Origin: Helicostylum pulchrum
Lineage: Eukaryota; Mucoromycota; Mucoromycetes; Mucorales; Mucoraceae
Reading direction: 5' to 3'
DNA: 64,000 bases
NCBI GenBank assembly: GCA_025677825.1
Contig: JAIXMO010000023.1
Location: 310,001-374,000 of the forward strand
This document shows positions 1 through 16,606 of this stretch, piece after piece. Numbering within the stretch: the stretch's first letter is position 1; each line of letters starts with the position of its first letter. The notes beneath the pieces are model-generated. The model did not search any database and was not told where the DNA came from. It saw only the letters and a list, made by a program, of their open reading frames with translations. A program made the translations under genes and the position numbers.

Positions 1-1019
1 AGACGTTGTTGCTTATTACTTTCTTAATCTTCTTTTTTTTATGTGTAAACCATTATTTGTAATCAAGTGCTTAAAAAAAAAGTATAAACAAACAAGTGCG
101 ATTATTACATGTCTTTCAAAGTGTTACAAATGGATTGGTACTTGGTTTTTTTTTTTTTTGTTACCTAGCCTACGCACAGACTACATAATCAATCTAATTT
201 CCTTTTCTTTGGTTATCGTTATGGATACCGTTGCAAAGGTTTTTTTTTCTTTTTCCTTTTCTTTCTTTCTTGATCGAACGCTTTACCGTATATACTTTTT
301 ATAGCGTGAGTCATTTGATAACAAAAACAATAGTGCGTAAACAAATCTCTTTAAATGGCTCAGTTAAGAATAAAGCTCCGTCTAAAGGTTATTTACGCCC
401 GAGAAAAAGTTCCCAAAGTCACACACACACAATCTTTAGTCTAGGCACTCTTCGTTTCGGAATAACCATTTTAAAAAAAAAGATACAGATACAAAATCAA
501 ATAATAAATAGTCACTGCGAAAAGGAGAGATGGGCTGAAGATAATAAAATCACGGTCAAGAGTATATACACGTACATATACAAAAAAAAAAAAAAAAAAA
601 AAGGTTTTTTTTAATGTGGTACAAAAAGAAATACTTGATTCCCGCCTCATCAGAAAAAAAGAGTAGAGAAAAAAAGATGTGTACTGATATCATATTCGTA
701 TGACAACTAAAAAAAAACTAAAAAAAATAGTAACAGTATCAAAAAAGAAGCGTGCCGATCCGTTTAAACAATATTCTTTTTTTTGTTTTAAAAAAAGTTG
801 TCACTTTATAGAAACGACAAATAAAAAAAAAAAAGTCTTTCCCCACGGCAACTCTATATATTAGAAGATGTCCTTTTTTTTTTAATACCCCGACTTTTTT
901 GTTATTTAACTTTTCGCCCTTTTTTTCTTTTTCTTTTTCTTTTTCTTTCTTTCTTTGCATCTTTTCTTTTCCTTTTTCTTTTTAAAAAAGAAGTTGTTAC
1001 GGTACAAAAAGTTATAACT
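1..1019. other. 5' intergenic region with pyrimidine tracts
   Basis: No convincing gene. The stretch is made of A and T runs, including an A run near 583-601 and a CT-rich tract at about 912-985 just before the next start codon. Such CT tracts are common in fungal promoters, so the last 150 bases are probably the promoter of the NDT80-like gene. The short open frames here are low-complexity. Confidence 0.6.
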
Positions 1020-2912
1020 ATGAATACAACGCACGATACTAAAGATTGGCAGCAGAGTATGCCTCAAGCGCCGCTCCAAAGCCCACCTACAGCCATCGAC
1101 CCATCCTCTCCTAAACCTACCATTACCACCACCACCAACACTAACACTACGTTTACTGCAAGTACAAACTATAATTCGTATTCACAACCTGAATCAAATT
1201 CCATGTAAGTTTTCATATGTCAGTTACATATAAAAAAAAAAAAAATTGTCATTTTTATGCTGTACCTGTCGCTGTTTAGTGCAACAGGTACTACAAAAAA
1301 TAAATAAATAAAAAAAAAAAAGCTTAACAATTGTGCCTTTTTTTTTCTTTCTTTTTTGTAGGCAGCAACAAGCATCTTATCAAGAACCAGATACAAGTAG
1401 ATTACCTGGGTAAGTTTTGTTTTTTATTTGTTTTTTTTTGGTATAGATTCTTATTGGTTCATTTAGTATGATTGCTCACTCTCAACCTGGTACACCTCGT
1501 CCGGAAAACACAAGTCAACAAGGATCACCTATCTATCAACAAACTACACCTTTTCCCGCACGCACAAGTGTACGCGGTCGAACCAGTTTATTTGCAAATG
1601 AAACAGGTCCTTATTTCAGTCCTGTTGAACCTTTTGAAAACCTTTATTCCTCTGACAAAACTACCTTGTAAGTTTTTTTCTTTCTTTATACGTGTTTACT
1701 TTTTATACTGATTTTTATTTTTTACGTAGATTATCTGTTCGGGTGCAATCTAAAATGGACCGAGGTTTCTTTATGGCAGAGAATGATTGGACATGTTACC
1801 GTCGAAACTACTTTCAAGTAAGCAGTGTATTCTCTATTCACGGCTTCAACCACTACTACTCTCTCAACGAGCCTCACCAAATGCAACAAATTTTTGTACG
1901 AGGAGAACAAGGGTTGGTACCTGTACACCGCTTTTTACTTGGTATTACTGCTTATGTCGCCAACAGTGAAAAGGAGATCGAGTTGATTCAGCATACACCT
2001 AAACGTGATAAGGGTCCTCAGTTTAGACCCGATCCTAAACCTATTACGCCCGGTGGTAATTTAACCATGAGTTCCGTAGCAAACAATCAAAATATCGTTA
2101 CCTTTGAACGTGTTCAGTTCAAGACTGCAACTGCTAATAATGGTAAACGCAGAGCTGCTCAACAGTACTATGTTTGCGTTGTAGAGTTGTTTGCTGATAC
2201 AGATCGTCATGAGTTGATCAAGATAGCTTCTTGTAGATCGTCTCCGTTGGTTGTACGTGGTAGAAGTCCTGGTCATTATGCTGATATCGGTGATAGATCT
2301 CAAGCTGCTGCTGCTAATGCTAATGCTGGTGCTACTACCGCTGTTGCTACTGCTGATGTAAAAGAACGTCAACATGTATTCTCAACGTATCAAAAGCCTT
2401 CAGGACCTGGTGTAGAGTACAACGGTACTCAACCTGGGTACCCTTACTATCCTCCTTCTGCTGCTGGGTATCATCAATATACTCAAGCACAACAGCCCTC
2501 CAACGTATCTTCTTCACCTGCATCTCATCCTCCTCTTCCATCACCTTACACTCACCATCCGCAAGTTCCCAACTATGCTATTCACGATACGACGAACCAC
2601 CCCGAAAGTTATTCGAGTGAGTTCCAGAGTAACGAGGAAACAAAGGCTATACATTCGTTCAATATGCAACAGACAGGACCTATCGAGTCGCCTCATAGTG
2701 GGTACGATTGGCAAAGAGCAAGATACAATAGTTCCTCCTCTTCTTCTTCTGCACCATCGCCTGGGCAACAAACAGAAGGGGCACAACAAGCGTACTTTTC
2801 TCAAAATGAGACAAGAGCTTCGTATTCTCCTACTACACCTACTTATGCTAACTCAGGAAGAAAGTATAATAATAACGCTGTACCTAATCTTATGAACAAG
2901 CAAATTGTATAA
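1020..2912 (+). CDS. NDT80/PhoG-type DNA-binding transcription factor
   Basis: Probably a sequence-specific nuclear transcription factor. I read four exons, 1020-1204, 1362-1409, 1467-1667 and 1730-2912, giving 538 residues with every junction in frame. The N-terminal ~145 residues are Pro/Ser/Thr/Gln-rich and disordered. The last exon opens with the hallmark core of the Ndt80 Ig-fold domain (SKMDRGFFMAENDWTCYRRN), followed by a basic segment and the FERVQFKTATANNGKRRAAQ stretch. After the domain there is an Ala-rich run and then a long Gln/Ser/Pro/Tyr-rich tail, typical of activation regions. Known relatives are yeast Ndt80 (meiosis) and Neurospora VIB-1 (starvation, heterokaryon incompatibility). 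Which role applies here cannot be told from sequence. It is transcribed towards the MYSM1-like gene. Confidence 0.9.
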
Positions 2913-2954
2913 AATTGTAAAACCTCCAAAAAAAAACCCCCCCTTTAAACAATC

Positions 2955-2985
<31 letters not shown>

Positions 2986-3100
2986 TAGTTTTTATCACCC
3001 CCTTATTTTTTATCTCTCACATTATTATTTCTTCTTCTCACACATACCATTTTTTTTTTTATTTATTTAATAAATAGTTGTATAGTAAAAAAAAAAATGT

Positions 3101-5691
3101 TTATTGTGTAGAATCTTGTATTGGGTGTTCTTCTTTAGGTACAAAGTTTTCAAGTACAAGGTCCTTTACAGATTGGATAAATGTTTCTTCGTCTTGTTGT
3201 CTTAGGAATAAATGTGCTTTTAGTGAGTCTAGCAATTTTTCTAATCTGGTTTGAGTACTAAATGGTAGTAACATATTCACCTTACTATATTTAAAGTGTG
3301 TTTAGTTATATAATTCCGGTGAGGATGGTTTGTTACTTACTGTTCATAATCTTTATATTCTTGAATTAAATCTACTAGTTGATTGAATATTTCAGACGAG
3401 ACCTGCTCGCTTTGTAAAACGGTTCTACGACATGCGTATGGTACACCTTTTACGTGCAAAGTTAGTTTGGTACGTGTAACATAAACAAGTTTTTACTTAC
3501 GAAATGAATGAAGGTCGTTCCATTCTTTACTGATATGCAGGTATTGAATTTGTGAGTGGTCACTAAGAATCTCAGGGTCGTACGGTGTGACAATCACACC
3601 AATAAATGGTTCATCACCTGTATCTTCCTTTCTAAATAATGTCTACACAGAGAGTTTTTTTTTTTAGATGGTGTGCGTTTTAAAAAAATAAAGTACATAA
3701 ATTACCTGATAAGATGTTTGGTTTTCAATATCTCTTATACTTGGATGAGGTTCAAAAGTAGGATGTGAATGGTACCAACCAACTACATCAAAGCCTTTAT
3801 CGGCAAACACTTCCCGAGCCTTCATTTCTGACGCAGGATCCATTTCACATTGAATACCTGTACTTGTGCTTTGACAAGGAAAGACGGATTTCACTTGTAA
3901 TACTTTTGTTTCACCTCTTGTAATAAAGTTACCACCTAATAAACCAATAATTTCTGTATGTGCTAAATGAGAATGAAAATCCATGACAAGCTACTCTGTG
4001 TTAGATTTCGTTGTTTTGTTGCTGATTAAAAAAAAAAACTTACTAAGGCGTCACTTAGGATTTCTACTTCAAAAGGAGCAGGTAAATCGTCGTTGTAGTG
4101 GTTGGTGGGAACTAGTCTAAATGGGTCGTATCCTCTACCGAAATCATCTCCACCATAATATTGATTTTTCATTACACGTTTCGGCTTTACATCTGATGAA
4201 ACGTTTTAGAAAAAAAAGATTTATAAAAAATAAATAAAGTTTTTTTTTTACCTAATTGAACGACAACTTGACCATGTTCTATCACTCTTCCTTCCAATTC
4301 TTTTGGATCCACCCTATATAAACGGGTATTAATATTTTATATATTACTTAGAGTTAAAAAAAAAGTTACTTTACCAATCACCTCTTTCGTTCCTCACTTT
4401 TCTCTTTCTAGGTCTACACACATACAAAAAAATATTTTTTAAGCAAATTTTTTTTTAGTGTGTTTGTATGTATAAATTACCCGTCATATCCAACCACAAA
4501 TTCAGATGCATCAAATTCTTCCGGGTCATCTTGCTCATATATTTCACGTGGGACTCGTTTAGGAGGCCTTGGAGCATGCGTAGTACAATCTACGTTGATG
4601 GCGCCAATCGACTCTAAATATTGATGTACGCGACCAATTGCATTTACATCACCGCAATCTTTAAGTCCTTTACGTGCGCTGGTCTTTGTTAAATATTTGG
4701 GTTTGCATTGGTGCCAGCAGTCTAGCATGTGGTTACGGATCTTCAAGTACCTGTCGGGTGTCTTGCTGTACTTTTGTTTGAACCATTCGGGGTTATGCAC
4801 CATTTCTTCGTCAGAGACTTGGTGACGGTCAAACAATGGGTTTTGATGCGGTGGCAGGTGGTGGACTTTAGTAGGTTCGACCTGTTTAATCTCTTCTACT
4901 GGTTCAGATACAGGTTCAACATCTGCAGGTTTATCTTGTTTCAGTTCTTGTTTTATCTCTTGTTTCATTTCTGTTTGTGGTGGTGAGGTGACGGGTATAT
5001 CTTGTTCAGTCTCGGGTTTGGTGGTGGGTACAGCTTCAGTTTGCATTAAATGTCTAGCGTGGTTTTTACACTGTAATGGGTTCCTGGTCTTTATGAACTC
5101 GGATATCGATTTCCAATTACCGTACCCAAATTTTTCCTAAAAAAAAAAAAAAAACTTTTTTTAAATGATCTCGTCCTTTTTTATATTGTGTGTAGTAGTA
5201 GTTTACCAGTGCCTCTCTTAATAAATCATCTTCTTCTGAGTTCCAGCGTGTTTTATGAGACGGTAAAGATGATGAAGATATCACACCTAAAAATAATTGG
5301 TTTAGTGGAAAGGTGGGGTGGGGTAGAGACTTTTTTTATACCTTCTTTTTTTGTCTTTTTAAATGAATCGTTAGGAGGAAGAAAACTATAATCCGAATCG
5401 GTAATTGCGTCTTTTCTCTTTTTTGAACTAGTAGGTAAACTGTCTTGTTGATAGTAATATTCTTCCTCTGCCAACATTTGTTCAATTAATTTACGAGATT
5501 CAATATCCATGTTGTTATCGGTCCAGTCATCACTGACAACACTATATCGTGCGCGTTAAGTATGGGGTTTGTTGTTGAGACTAGAGAGGAAAAAAAACAA
5601 ACCTTGGTTTTATCTTTGGTGGTGTAGCAGTGGTAGTAGAGTTTTTTTCTTCATCACTACCAATGTCAATAAGTTCCTCGTCTGGATCCAT
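3101..5691 (-). CDS. MYSM1-like histone H2A deubiquitinase (SANT-SWIRM-JAMM)
   Basis: Predicted metalloprotease that removes ubiquitin from histone H2A. The gene has at least ten short exons. In order it encodes an acidic start ([11 protein letters not shown]), the conserved [14 protein letters not shown] segment found in animal MYSM1, a SANT/Myb domain ([10 protein letters not shown]... [12 protein letters not shown], about 5120-5250), a Glu/Lys/Pro linker, a SWIRM domain ([18 protein letters not shown], 4600-4810) and an MPN domain (3500-4050). The JAMM zinc site is intact: [17 protein letters not shown] fits HxHx7Sx2D, with the upstream Glu in TEIIGLLGG. The ends are NYNDDLPAP... before the MPN and [11 protein letters not shown] at the stop. 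The start at 5691 is the first Met in frame. Domain order equals human MYSM1, so orthology is likely. It points away from the H+-ATPase across about 1.07 kb. Confidence 0.88.
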
Positions 5692-6762
5692 TTTCTGTTG
5701 TTTGTTCAAAGACACAATGTTCAGCAAAAAAAAAAAAACCATGAAAACTGCCGTTCAAAGAGGCATTTGAGTGACTGTTCTCTTACCTAATATTGTAGGA
5801 AAAAAAGTTAAGGTACGGTATGGTTTCTGCACTTGATTTAGTTGGTATTTTTTTCGCGTGGTTTATTGAATAAAAAAGTGGGTATTTACATTGCCAAGCA
5901 AGAAACACATATGCATGCTACTGTTTTTAAAAGACGTGCATTATTTAGTATATAACCTTGTTTTGTACTCTTGGAAAGTTACTTTAGAAAGTTACTTTTG
6001 CATAGAAAATCCTTGCAACAGTTTTCCTTTAATCATCAGACTTTTTTTTTTTTTTTGCCTCTTATCATTTGATTAACTAAAGTGCGCTTTCATTACGTAA
6101 ATCGTCACACGGTTGCAACTGTTTCATTTACTCTTTGTTTTAAAGAAAAAAAAGATTATCAATGTTTTTCATAGTTGAAAAGATTTTACTGTTCAAAGAA
6201 TAAAAAAAGGTCGGATTAAGTAATATTGAGAGTAGATCATTCGATTTTTTTTTTCGGTGTACACGGTTCTTTTGATCGTACAAAGTCGATCTATAGTAGT
6301 AGTTGTTGTTATGTACTGGTTTATTAGACAAGCAAAGAAATTATGACATCTTGCAAGAAAAAAAGCTGTAACACCAAGTAGCCAGTAGTGGAATTGAAAT
6401 AACCTTTTTTTTTATATGTATATACTATAAACTTGCAACCTACAAGAATATATTTAAATATCCTCATAAAAAAAAAGAGACTTTATTAGATCCAAAGATC
6501 TTTATTTATTTGTTTGATATTACTTAATACACATATTAGCTAGTGACAGGTCTAACGCAGATGTTGTACAAAGTGATTTATAGAAAATAGTGTGTGTGTG
6601 TGTGTGTGTGTGCTTGATTTTTTGTATAACGTACCCGAAAGAAATGATCACTTTTTTTTTTCTCAAGTGAGTATAAATAACCTCTTTTTTTTCTCTTTTT
6701 TCTCTCTTTTTCTCTCTTTTGTTACTTCTTTTTGTTTTGTTTTTATTGTATATTGTTTGAGT
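5692..6762. other. Divergent intergenic region, MYSM1-like / PMA1
   Basis: No gene seen. Shared upstream region of two divergent genes. It holds a (TG)n run at 6590-6612 and a CT-rich tract at about 6660-6735, immediately upstream of the H+-ATPase start, as expected for a strongly expressed fungal gene. The small open frames are AT-rich and lack family features. Confidence 0.55.
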
Positions 6763-9700
6763 ATGACGAGAGAAAAAGATGAGATCGAACAAGGATCTAA
6801 TAGTTCACCTTCAAGTCAAGAAAATGATTTAACTCCAATACAACAATTGACTGTAGAAGAGTTGTATGATAAAGATAAATATGATTTATCAACTATGGAG
6901 CCAGGAGATGTTTTCGTACTTTTACAGTAAGTAATGTGATTTACTATTATTTTCTTCTTTTATTAATCTTTTGTTTGTTAGAACTAATACAAGTGGTCTT
7001 ACTTCACTAGAAGCAGCTGCTCGTGTAGAAAAGTTTGGGTACAATAGATTGGAACACAAGGAAATAAACCCAATCTTACAATTCCTTGGATTTATGTGGA
7101 ACCCACTTTCGTGGGTGATGGAAGCAGCAGCAATTGTGGCTATTGCGTTATCCAACGGCGGTGGAGAGCCTCCTGACTGGGAAGACTTTATTGGCATTGT
7201 TCTCTTACTGTTGGCAAATTCTATTATTGGGTTCTTGGAAGAGCGTCAAGCGGGTAACGCTGTCAAAGCGTTAATGGAGTCCTTAGCGCCTGAATGTAAA
7301 GTAAAGCGTGATGGTGAATGGCGAACAATGGAAGCCGCAGAATTGGTACCCGGTGATGTTATTAGTATTAAACTAGGTGATGTTATTCCCGCCGACGGAA
7401 GGCTGATCGCAGCGCATGGCCAAGTGTCAATTGATCAAGCAGCGTTAACAGGCGAGTCTTTACCAACAAACAAGCACGCTGGCGACGAAATCTTTTCAGG
7501 ATCAACGGTAAAGCAAGGCGAAGCAGAAGCCGTTGTGATTGGAACAGGGCTAAATACTTTCTTTGGTCGTGCGGCGAAACTGGTTGGGGACGCTGGTGAT
7601 GATGTGGGACATTTGCAATCGATTTTGGCAAAGATTGGTAACTTTTGCCTGTGCAGTATTGGGCTGTTTTTGGTGGCTGAAATCTTGGTGATGTACGCTG
7701 GGTTCCGTTACAGCTACCGCGACGGTATTGATAATTTGTTGGTGTTACTCATTGGTGGTATTCCTATTGCCATGCCAACGGTTCTTTCGGTTACACTTGC
7801 GATTGGAGCGAAACAATTGGCTGAGCACAAGGCTATCGTCACTCGTATTACTGCAATTGAAGAAATGGCAGCAGTTACTATTCTGTGTTCAGATAAGACG
7901 GGTACCCTTACACTGAACAAACTAATCGTTGACAAACCTACGATCAAGACGTACGCCGAAATTGACGCCGAGGGAATTATTGCTATCTCTGCCTACGCCT
8001 CTCGTACAGAAAATCAAGACGCTATCGATTTTTGCGTGGTGAATTCGTTACCTAACCCCAAGGAAGCTAGGAACGATATCGAAGAACTGGATTTCGAGCC
8101 TTTTAATCCCACGAACAAACGCACGGAAATCACGTACAGAAGAATATCAGATGGGAAATTGTTCCGTGCTACCAAGGGAATGTCCCATTTCATTCTAGAT
8201 CTTTGCTCTCGTGACAAAACAGAAGCGCAGATCCAATTACTGAATGATGACGTTGATGAGTTTGCTCGTCGTGGCTTAAGATCTCTTGCAGTGGCCATTG
8301 AAGAAATCAAAGGTAATGATTCTAAAGCAAAAGGGTCTGGTTTCCGTCTTATTGGACTTTTACCCATTTATGATCCTCCTCGTTCGGATACAAAGGAGAC
8401 GATTGATCGCGCTATTGAGTTAGGTGTACAAGTTAAAATGATCACGGGAGATCAATTAGCCATTGCTAAAGAAACTGGTCGTCGTCTTGGTATGGGTGAT
8501 AACATGTACTTATCTACGACTTTAAAAGATGGTCCTCCTGCTGGATCTGGTTACTCTAATATAGATGACCTTGTATTACAAGCAGACGGATTTGCTGGTG
8601 TCTATCCTGAACACAAGTACGAAATTGTCCAAAGACTTCAGGCGATGGGCCATATGACAGCAATGACGGGTGATGGTGTCAATGATGCACCGGCTCTTTC
8701 TAAATCTAACGTGGGTATTGCAGTAGCTGATGCATCCGATGCAGCCAGATCCGCGGCAGATATCGTACTTACTGAACCGGGACTTTCGGTTATTATTGAA
8801 GCATTGATTCATTCTAGACAGATTTTCCAGCGTATGAGAAATTATTCTATTTACACTTGTTCAGTTACTATTCGTGTCGTCGTTGGATTTGCAATCATGG
8901 TGTTTGCGTTTAAATATAACTTTCCACCTTTTATGGTTTTGATTTTAGCAGTGTTAAACGATGGTACAATCATGACGATTTCAACAGATCGTGTTAGACC
9001 TTCTCCGTTCCCGGATCAGTGGAATCTTTTTGAAATCTTTTCTTATGCGATTATGTACGGTCTGTATCTAGCAGCTTCTACAGTGGTGTTCTTTGCGGTT
9101 CTTTACAAGACTAGTTTTTTCCAATCGCATTTTGGTATTAAGGAATTTACGGATCCCAATGACGGCGTACTTCATTCGGTAATCTACCTTCAAGTGTCGA
9201 CGATTTCTCAGGGACTTATTTTTGTTACACGTTCACAGAGTTGGTTCTTCCTCGAGCGTCCTTCGACGTTGTTAATGGTTGCGTTTGTGATTGCTCAGTT
9301 GACAGCTACGTTTATTTCTGTTTATGCCAATTGGGAGTTTACAAGTATCGTTGGGTGCGAGTGGCCTTTAGCTGGTATTGCTTGGGTTTGGAACTTTATT
9401 TGGTTTGCTCCGTTAGATTTAATCAAGTTTGGTATGCAGAAATACTTTAGACATTCTAGTGCTTCACCTGATGGTACTTCCGGTCGTCGCTCCAGACGTC
9501 CTTCTGTGGTTTCCGCTTCGGGATCTGCTCGTTATTATGCTAATCGTACTCAATCGCTTCGGTCTATGTCAAGACCTCGTAACTTTGGAAAGAGAATTTT
9601 AGGTACTAACAAGAAAATGTCAATGGAACCTAATGAAATGAGAAGATTCTCATCTGTACAGGTAACAAAAAAAAAGGGCTCGTACTTTCTGTAAAACATA

Positions 9701-9782
9701 TTACTTATTTTTTTTTAACTAGACTAATCATGCTGCACAAGTTCTTAGCGGTGGAAGTACACATACTCCTACTAAACAATAA
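6763..9782 (+). CDS. PMA1: Plasma-membrane H+-ATPase (P-type, PMA1)
   Basis: Pumps protons out of the cell using ATP and energises nutrient uptake. Exons 6763-6926, 6982-9661 and 9723-9782 give 967 residues. Key signatures are present: ALTGESLPTNK of the actuator domain, the phosphorylated Asp in CSDKTGTLTLNK, the hinge MTGDGVNDAPALSKSNVGIA, and KMITGDQLAIAKETGRRLGM. About ten membrane segments can be placed, with the first pair near residues 90-135 and the remainder after residue 650, the usual P3A pattern. The C-terminus is a Ser/Arg-rich cytosolic tail (SGRRSRRPSVVSASGSARY) extended by a small last exon. Fungal PMA1 tails are autoinhibitory and phosphorylated, so this tail may serve that purpose. 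Intron 1 separates a short acidic N-terminus from the pump. Confidence 0.96.
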
Positions 9783-15060
<5,278 letters not shown>

Positions 15061-15266
15061 ATCTTGTCTTTTTTTTTGTAATCGAAAAAAAAAACAACAA
15101 ACCACCCCCAAAATTTTAATAATAAAGAAGAATTAAAGAAATAAAAAATAATTAATCGTTTTAGAAATCAAAAAAAAAAGAATAAAATACAAGATAGAGT
15201 TGTTGTTTTATTCTTTTTTTTTTTTTTTTTTTTTTTTTATAGAAAAAAACTGATTTTTTTTTAATA

Positions 15267-15874
15267 ATGTTTAAACGGTTTTATGCTAGTAAAGCTTGGT
15301 CTTACGTAGAAGCTACTCGGTGGCAACAATCCTTTAACCAAAGTACTATTCCCAAAGAACATGTTTCAATTGCTTTTTCTCGTAGTAGTGGACCAGGCGG
15401 TCAAAATGTAAACAAAGGTATGACTTAAAACTTTATTCTATAAATAATTTTTTAAAAAAAATAATGCTCTAGTTAGTACAAAGGTAGACTTGAGGTTGTC
15501 ATTAGCAAAAGCCAATTGGCTTCCAGAATATGCGAAAGAAAACTTGAGAAAGACTTCACAATTAAGAAAAAGTAAATCAGATGAGTTAATCATTACTTCT
15601 GACAAGACAAGATCTCAAGCAAAAAATATTCAAGATTGTTATGAAAAGTTGATAAACGTGATAAAGGAATCAGTAGCTGTAGCAAAAGAACCAGATCAAG
15701 CTACGCTAGCAAGAGTAGAAAAGCTGTAAGTAGAAAAAGAGACGGGCTATGAAATATGATTTTTATTTACAAGAGAATGTTAGGCGTGCTATGGAAGATA
15801 AACATCGTAAAGAGTTTAAAAAGAAGCATTCGCAAAAAAAGAATGAAAGAAGATCAAAAGGAAATGATTATTGA
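15267..15874 (+). CDS. Mitochondrial GGQ-type peptidyl-tRNA hydrolase (ICT1/MRPL58-like)
   Basis: Relative of human ICT1, a codon-independent release factor built into the mitochondrial ribosome that frees stalled chains. The Met start MFKRFYASKAW looks like a short mitochondrial targeting peptide. The catalytic loop SRSSGPGGQNVNK has the GGQ motif intact, split by an intron after NVNK (exon 1 15267-15417; exon 2 from 15473). Exon 2 carries the conserved LRKTSQLRKSKSDELIITSD. The expected basic tail (NVRRAMEDKHRKEFKKKHSQ) is encoded at 15776-15874 after a third exon junction. That junction does not join cleanly: the GTAAGT donor at 15726 leaves two bases of a codon, and neither nearby AG restores the tail frame. 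The 3' end is therefore approximate. Confidence 0.85.
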
Positions 15875-15954
15875 TTATCATTGTTACATTTGTCTCTGTT
15901 TACCCATTTATCAAACTTTGCCTACGTGTGTATACACCTGTAATCAGATAATCG

Positions 15955-16374
15955 CTATAGTAAAAATAAAGCATATACACACACACTTACCCTTATGCCG
16001 GAAAATAGTGCTGCATCGTTATTTTTTCTACCTTGTTTGTTAATGTCGTAATTGATTACGGGAACGGTAGAGGAACTTTTAGATGGTACATTCATCAATA
16101 GAGAAGAAGCAGGCGTGGCTAATCTGTTTTTATCACTCTTTATTGATTCCTCTTGTGTTGGACTTATACTCGTCTTTGCCTTTTGTGATATCCATGGTTT
16201 ACTTTTAATCGAAGTAGTTGATAGTATATCAGATTCTTTTGAATGAATAGAGTGTTGGACTATAAGTGAAGAAGGTGCTATGGAAGAAACGTAATCAAAG
16301 TATTCTACTTCGTTAGATTTGCTTGGGGATTGCCACCATTTCCAACCACCTTTTTTATTTTTATTTGTTGACAT
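15955..16374 (-). CDS. Hypothetical protein, Ser/Lys-rich
   Basis: Not recognised. A 139-codon frame starts MSTNKNKKGGWKWWQSPSKS and is rich in Ser, Lys and Thr, with no membrane segment or known motif. It lies head-to-tail behind AFG3 (132 bases from its stop) and convergent with the ICT1-like gene. The last residues may be intronic: a GTAAGT donor near 15990 and CTATAG/TTACAG acceptors suggest splicing to a slightly different C-terminus ending near 15900. Its position between two real genes and its clean start favour a lineage-specific gene, but it could be spurious. Confidence 0.5.
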   Translation of the reverse strand: MSTNKNKKGGWKWWQSPSKSNEVEYFDYVSSIAPSSLIVQHSIHSKESDILSTTSIKSKPWISQKAKTSISPTQEESIKSDKNRLATPASSLLMNVPSKSSSTVPVINYDINKQGRKNNDAALFSGIRVSVCVYALFLL

Positions 16375-16505
16375 TTGTGTTAAAAGAGGAAATAAGAAAA
16401 TTTTGTTTCAGAAACACTGTACTTATTTATACTTGATTTGTACACTATTCAATCATTCTTTATTTAATCTTTCAATGCATGAATAATAAGAACATTACTC
16501 TTAGT

Positions 16506-16575
16506 TTATTTTAATTCTTTATCTGGTGGCAAGTCAAAAGGCCTTTTACCCAATAGGTCTTCCATATCTACAAGT

Positions 16576-16606
<31 letters not shown>

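Noticed and set aside
231..614. 127-codon frame near the left edge
   Set aside because: Made of homopolymer-coded Phe and Lys runs in a non-coding promoter region.
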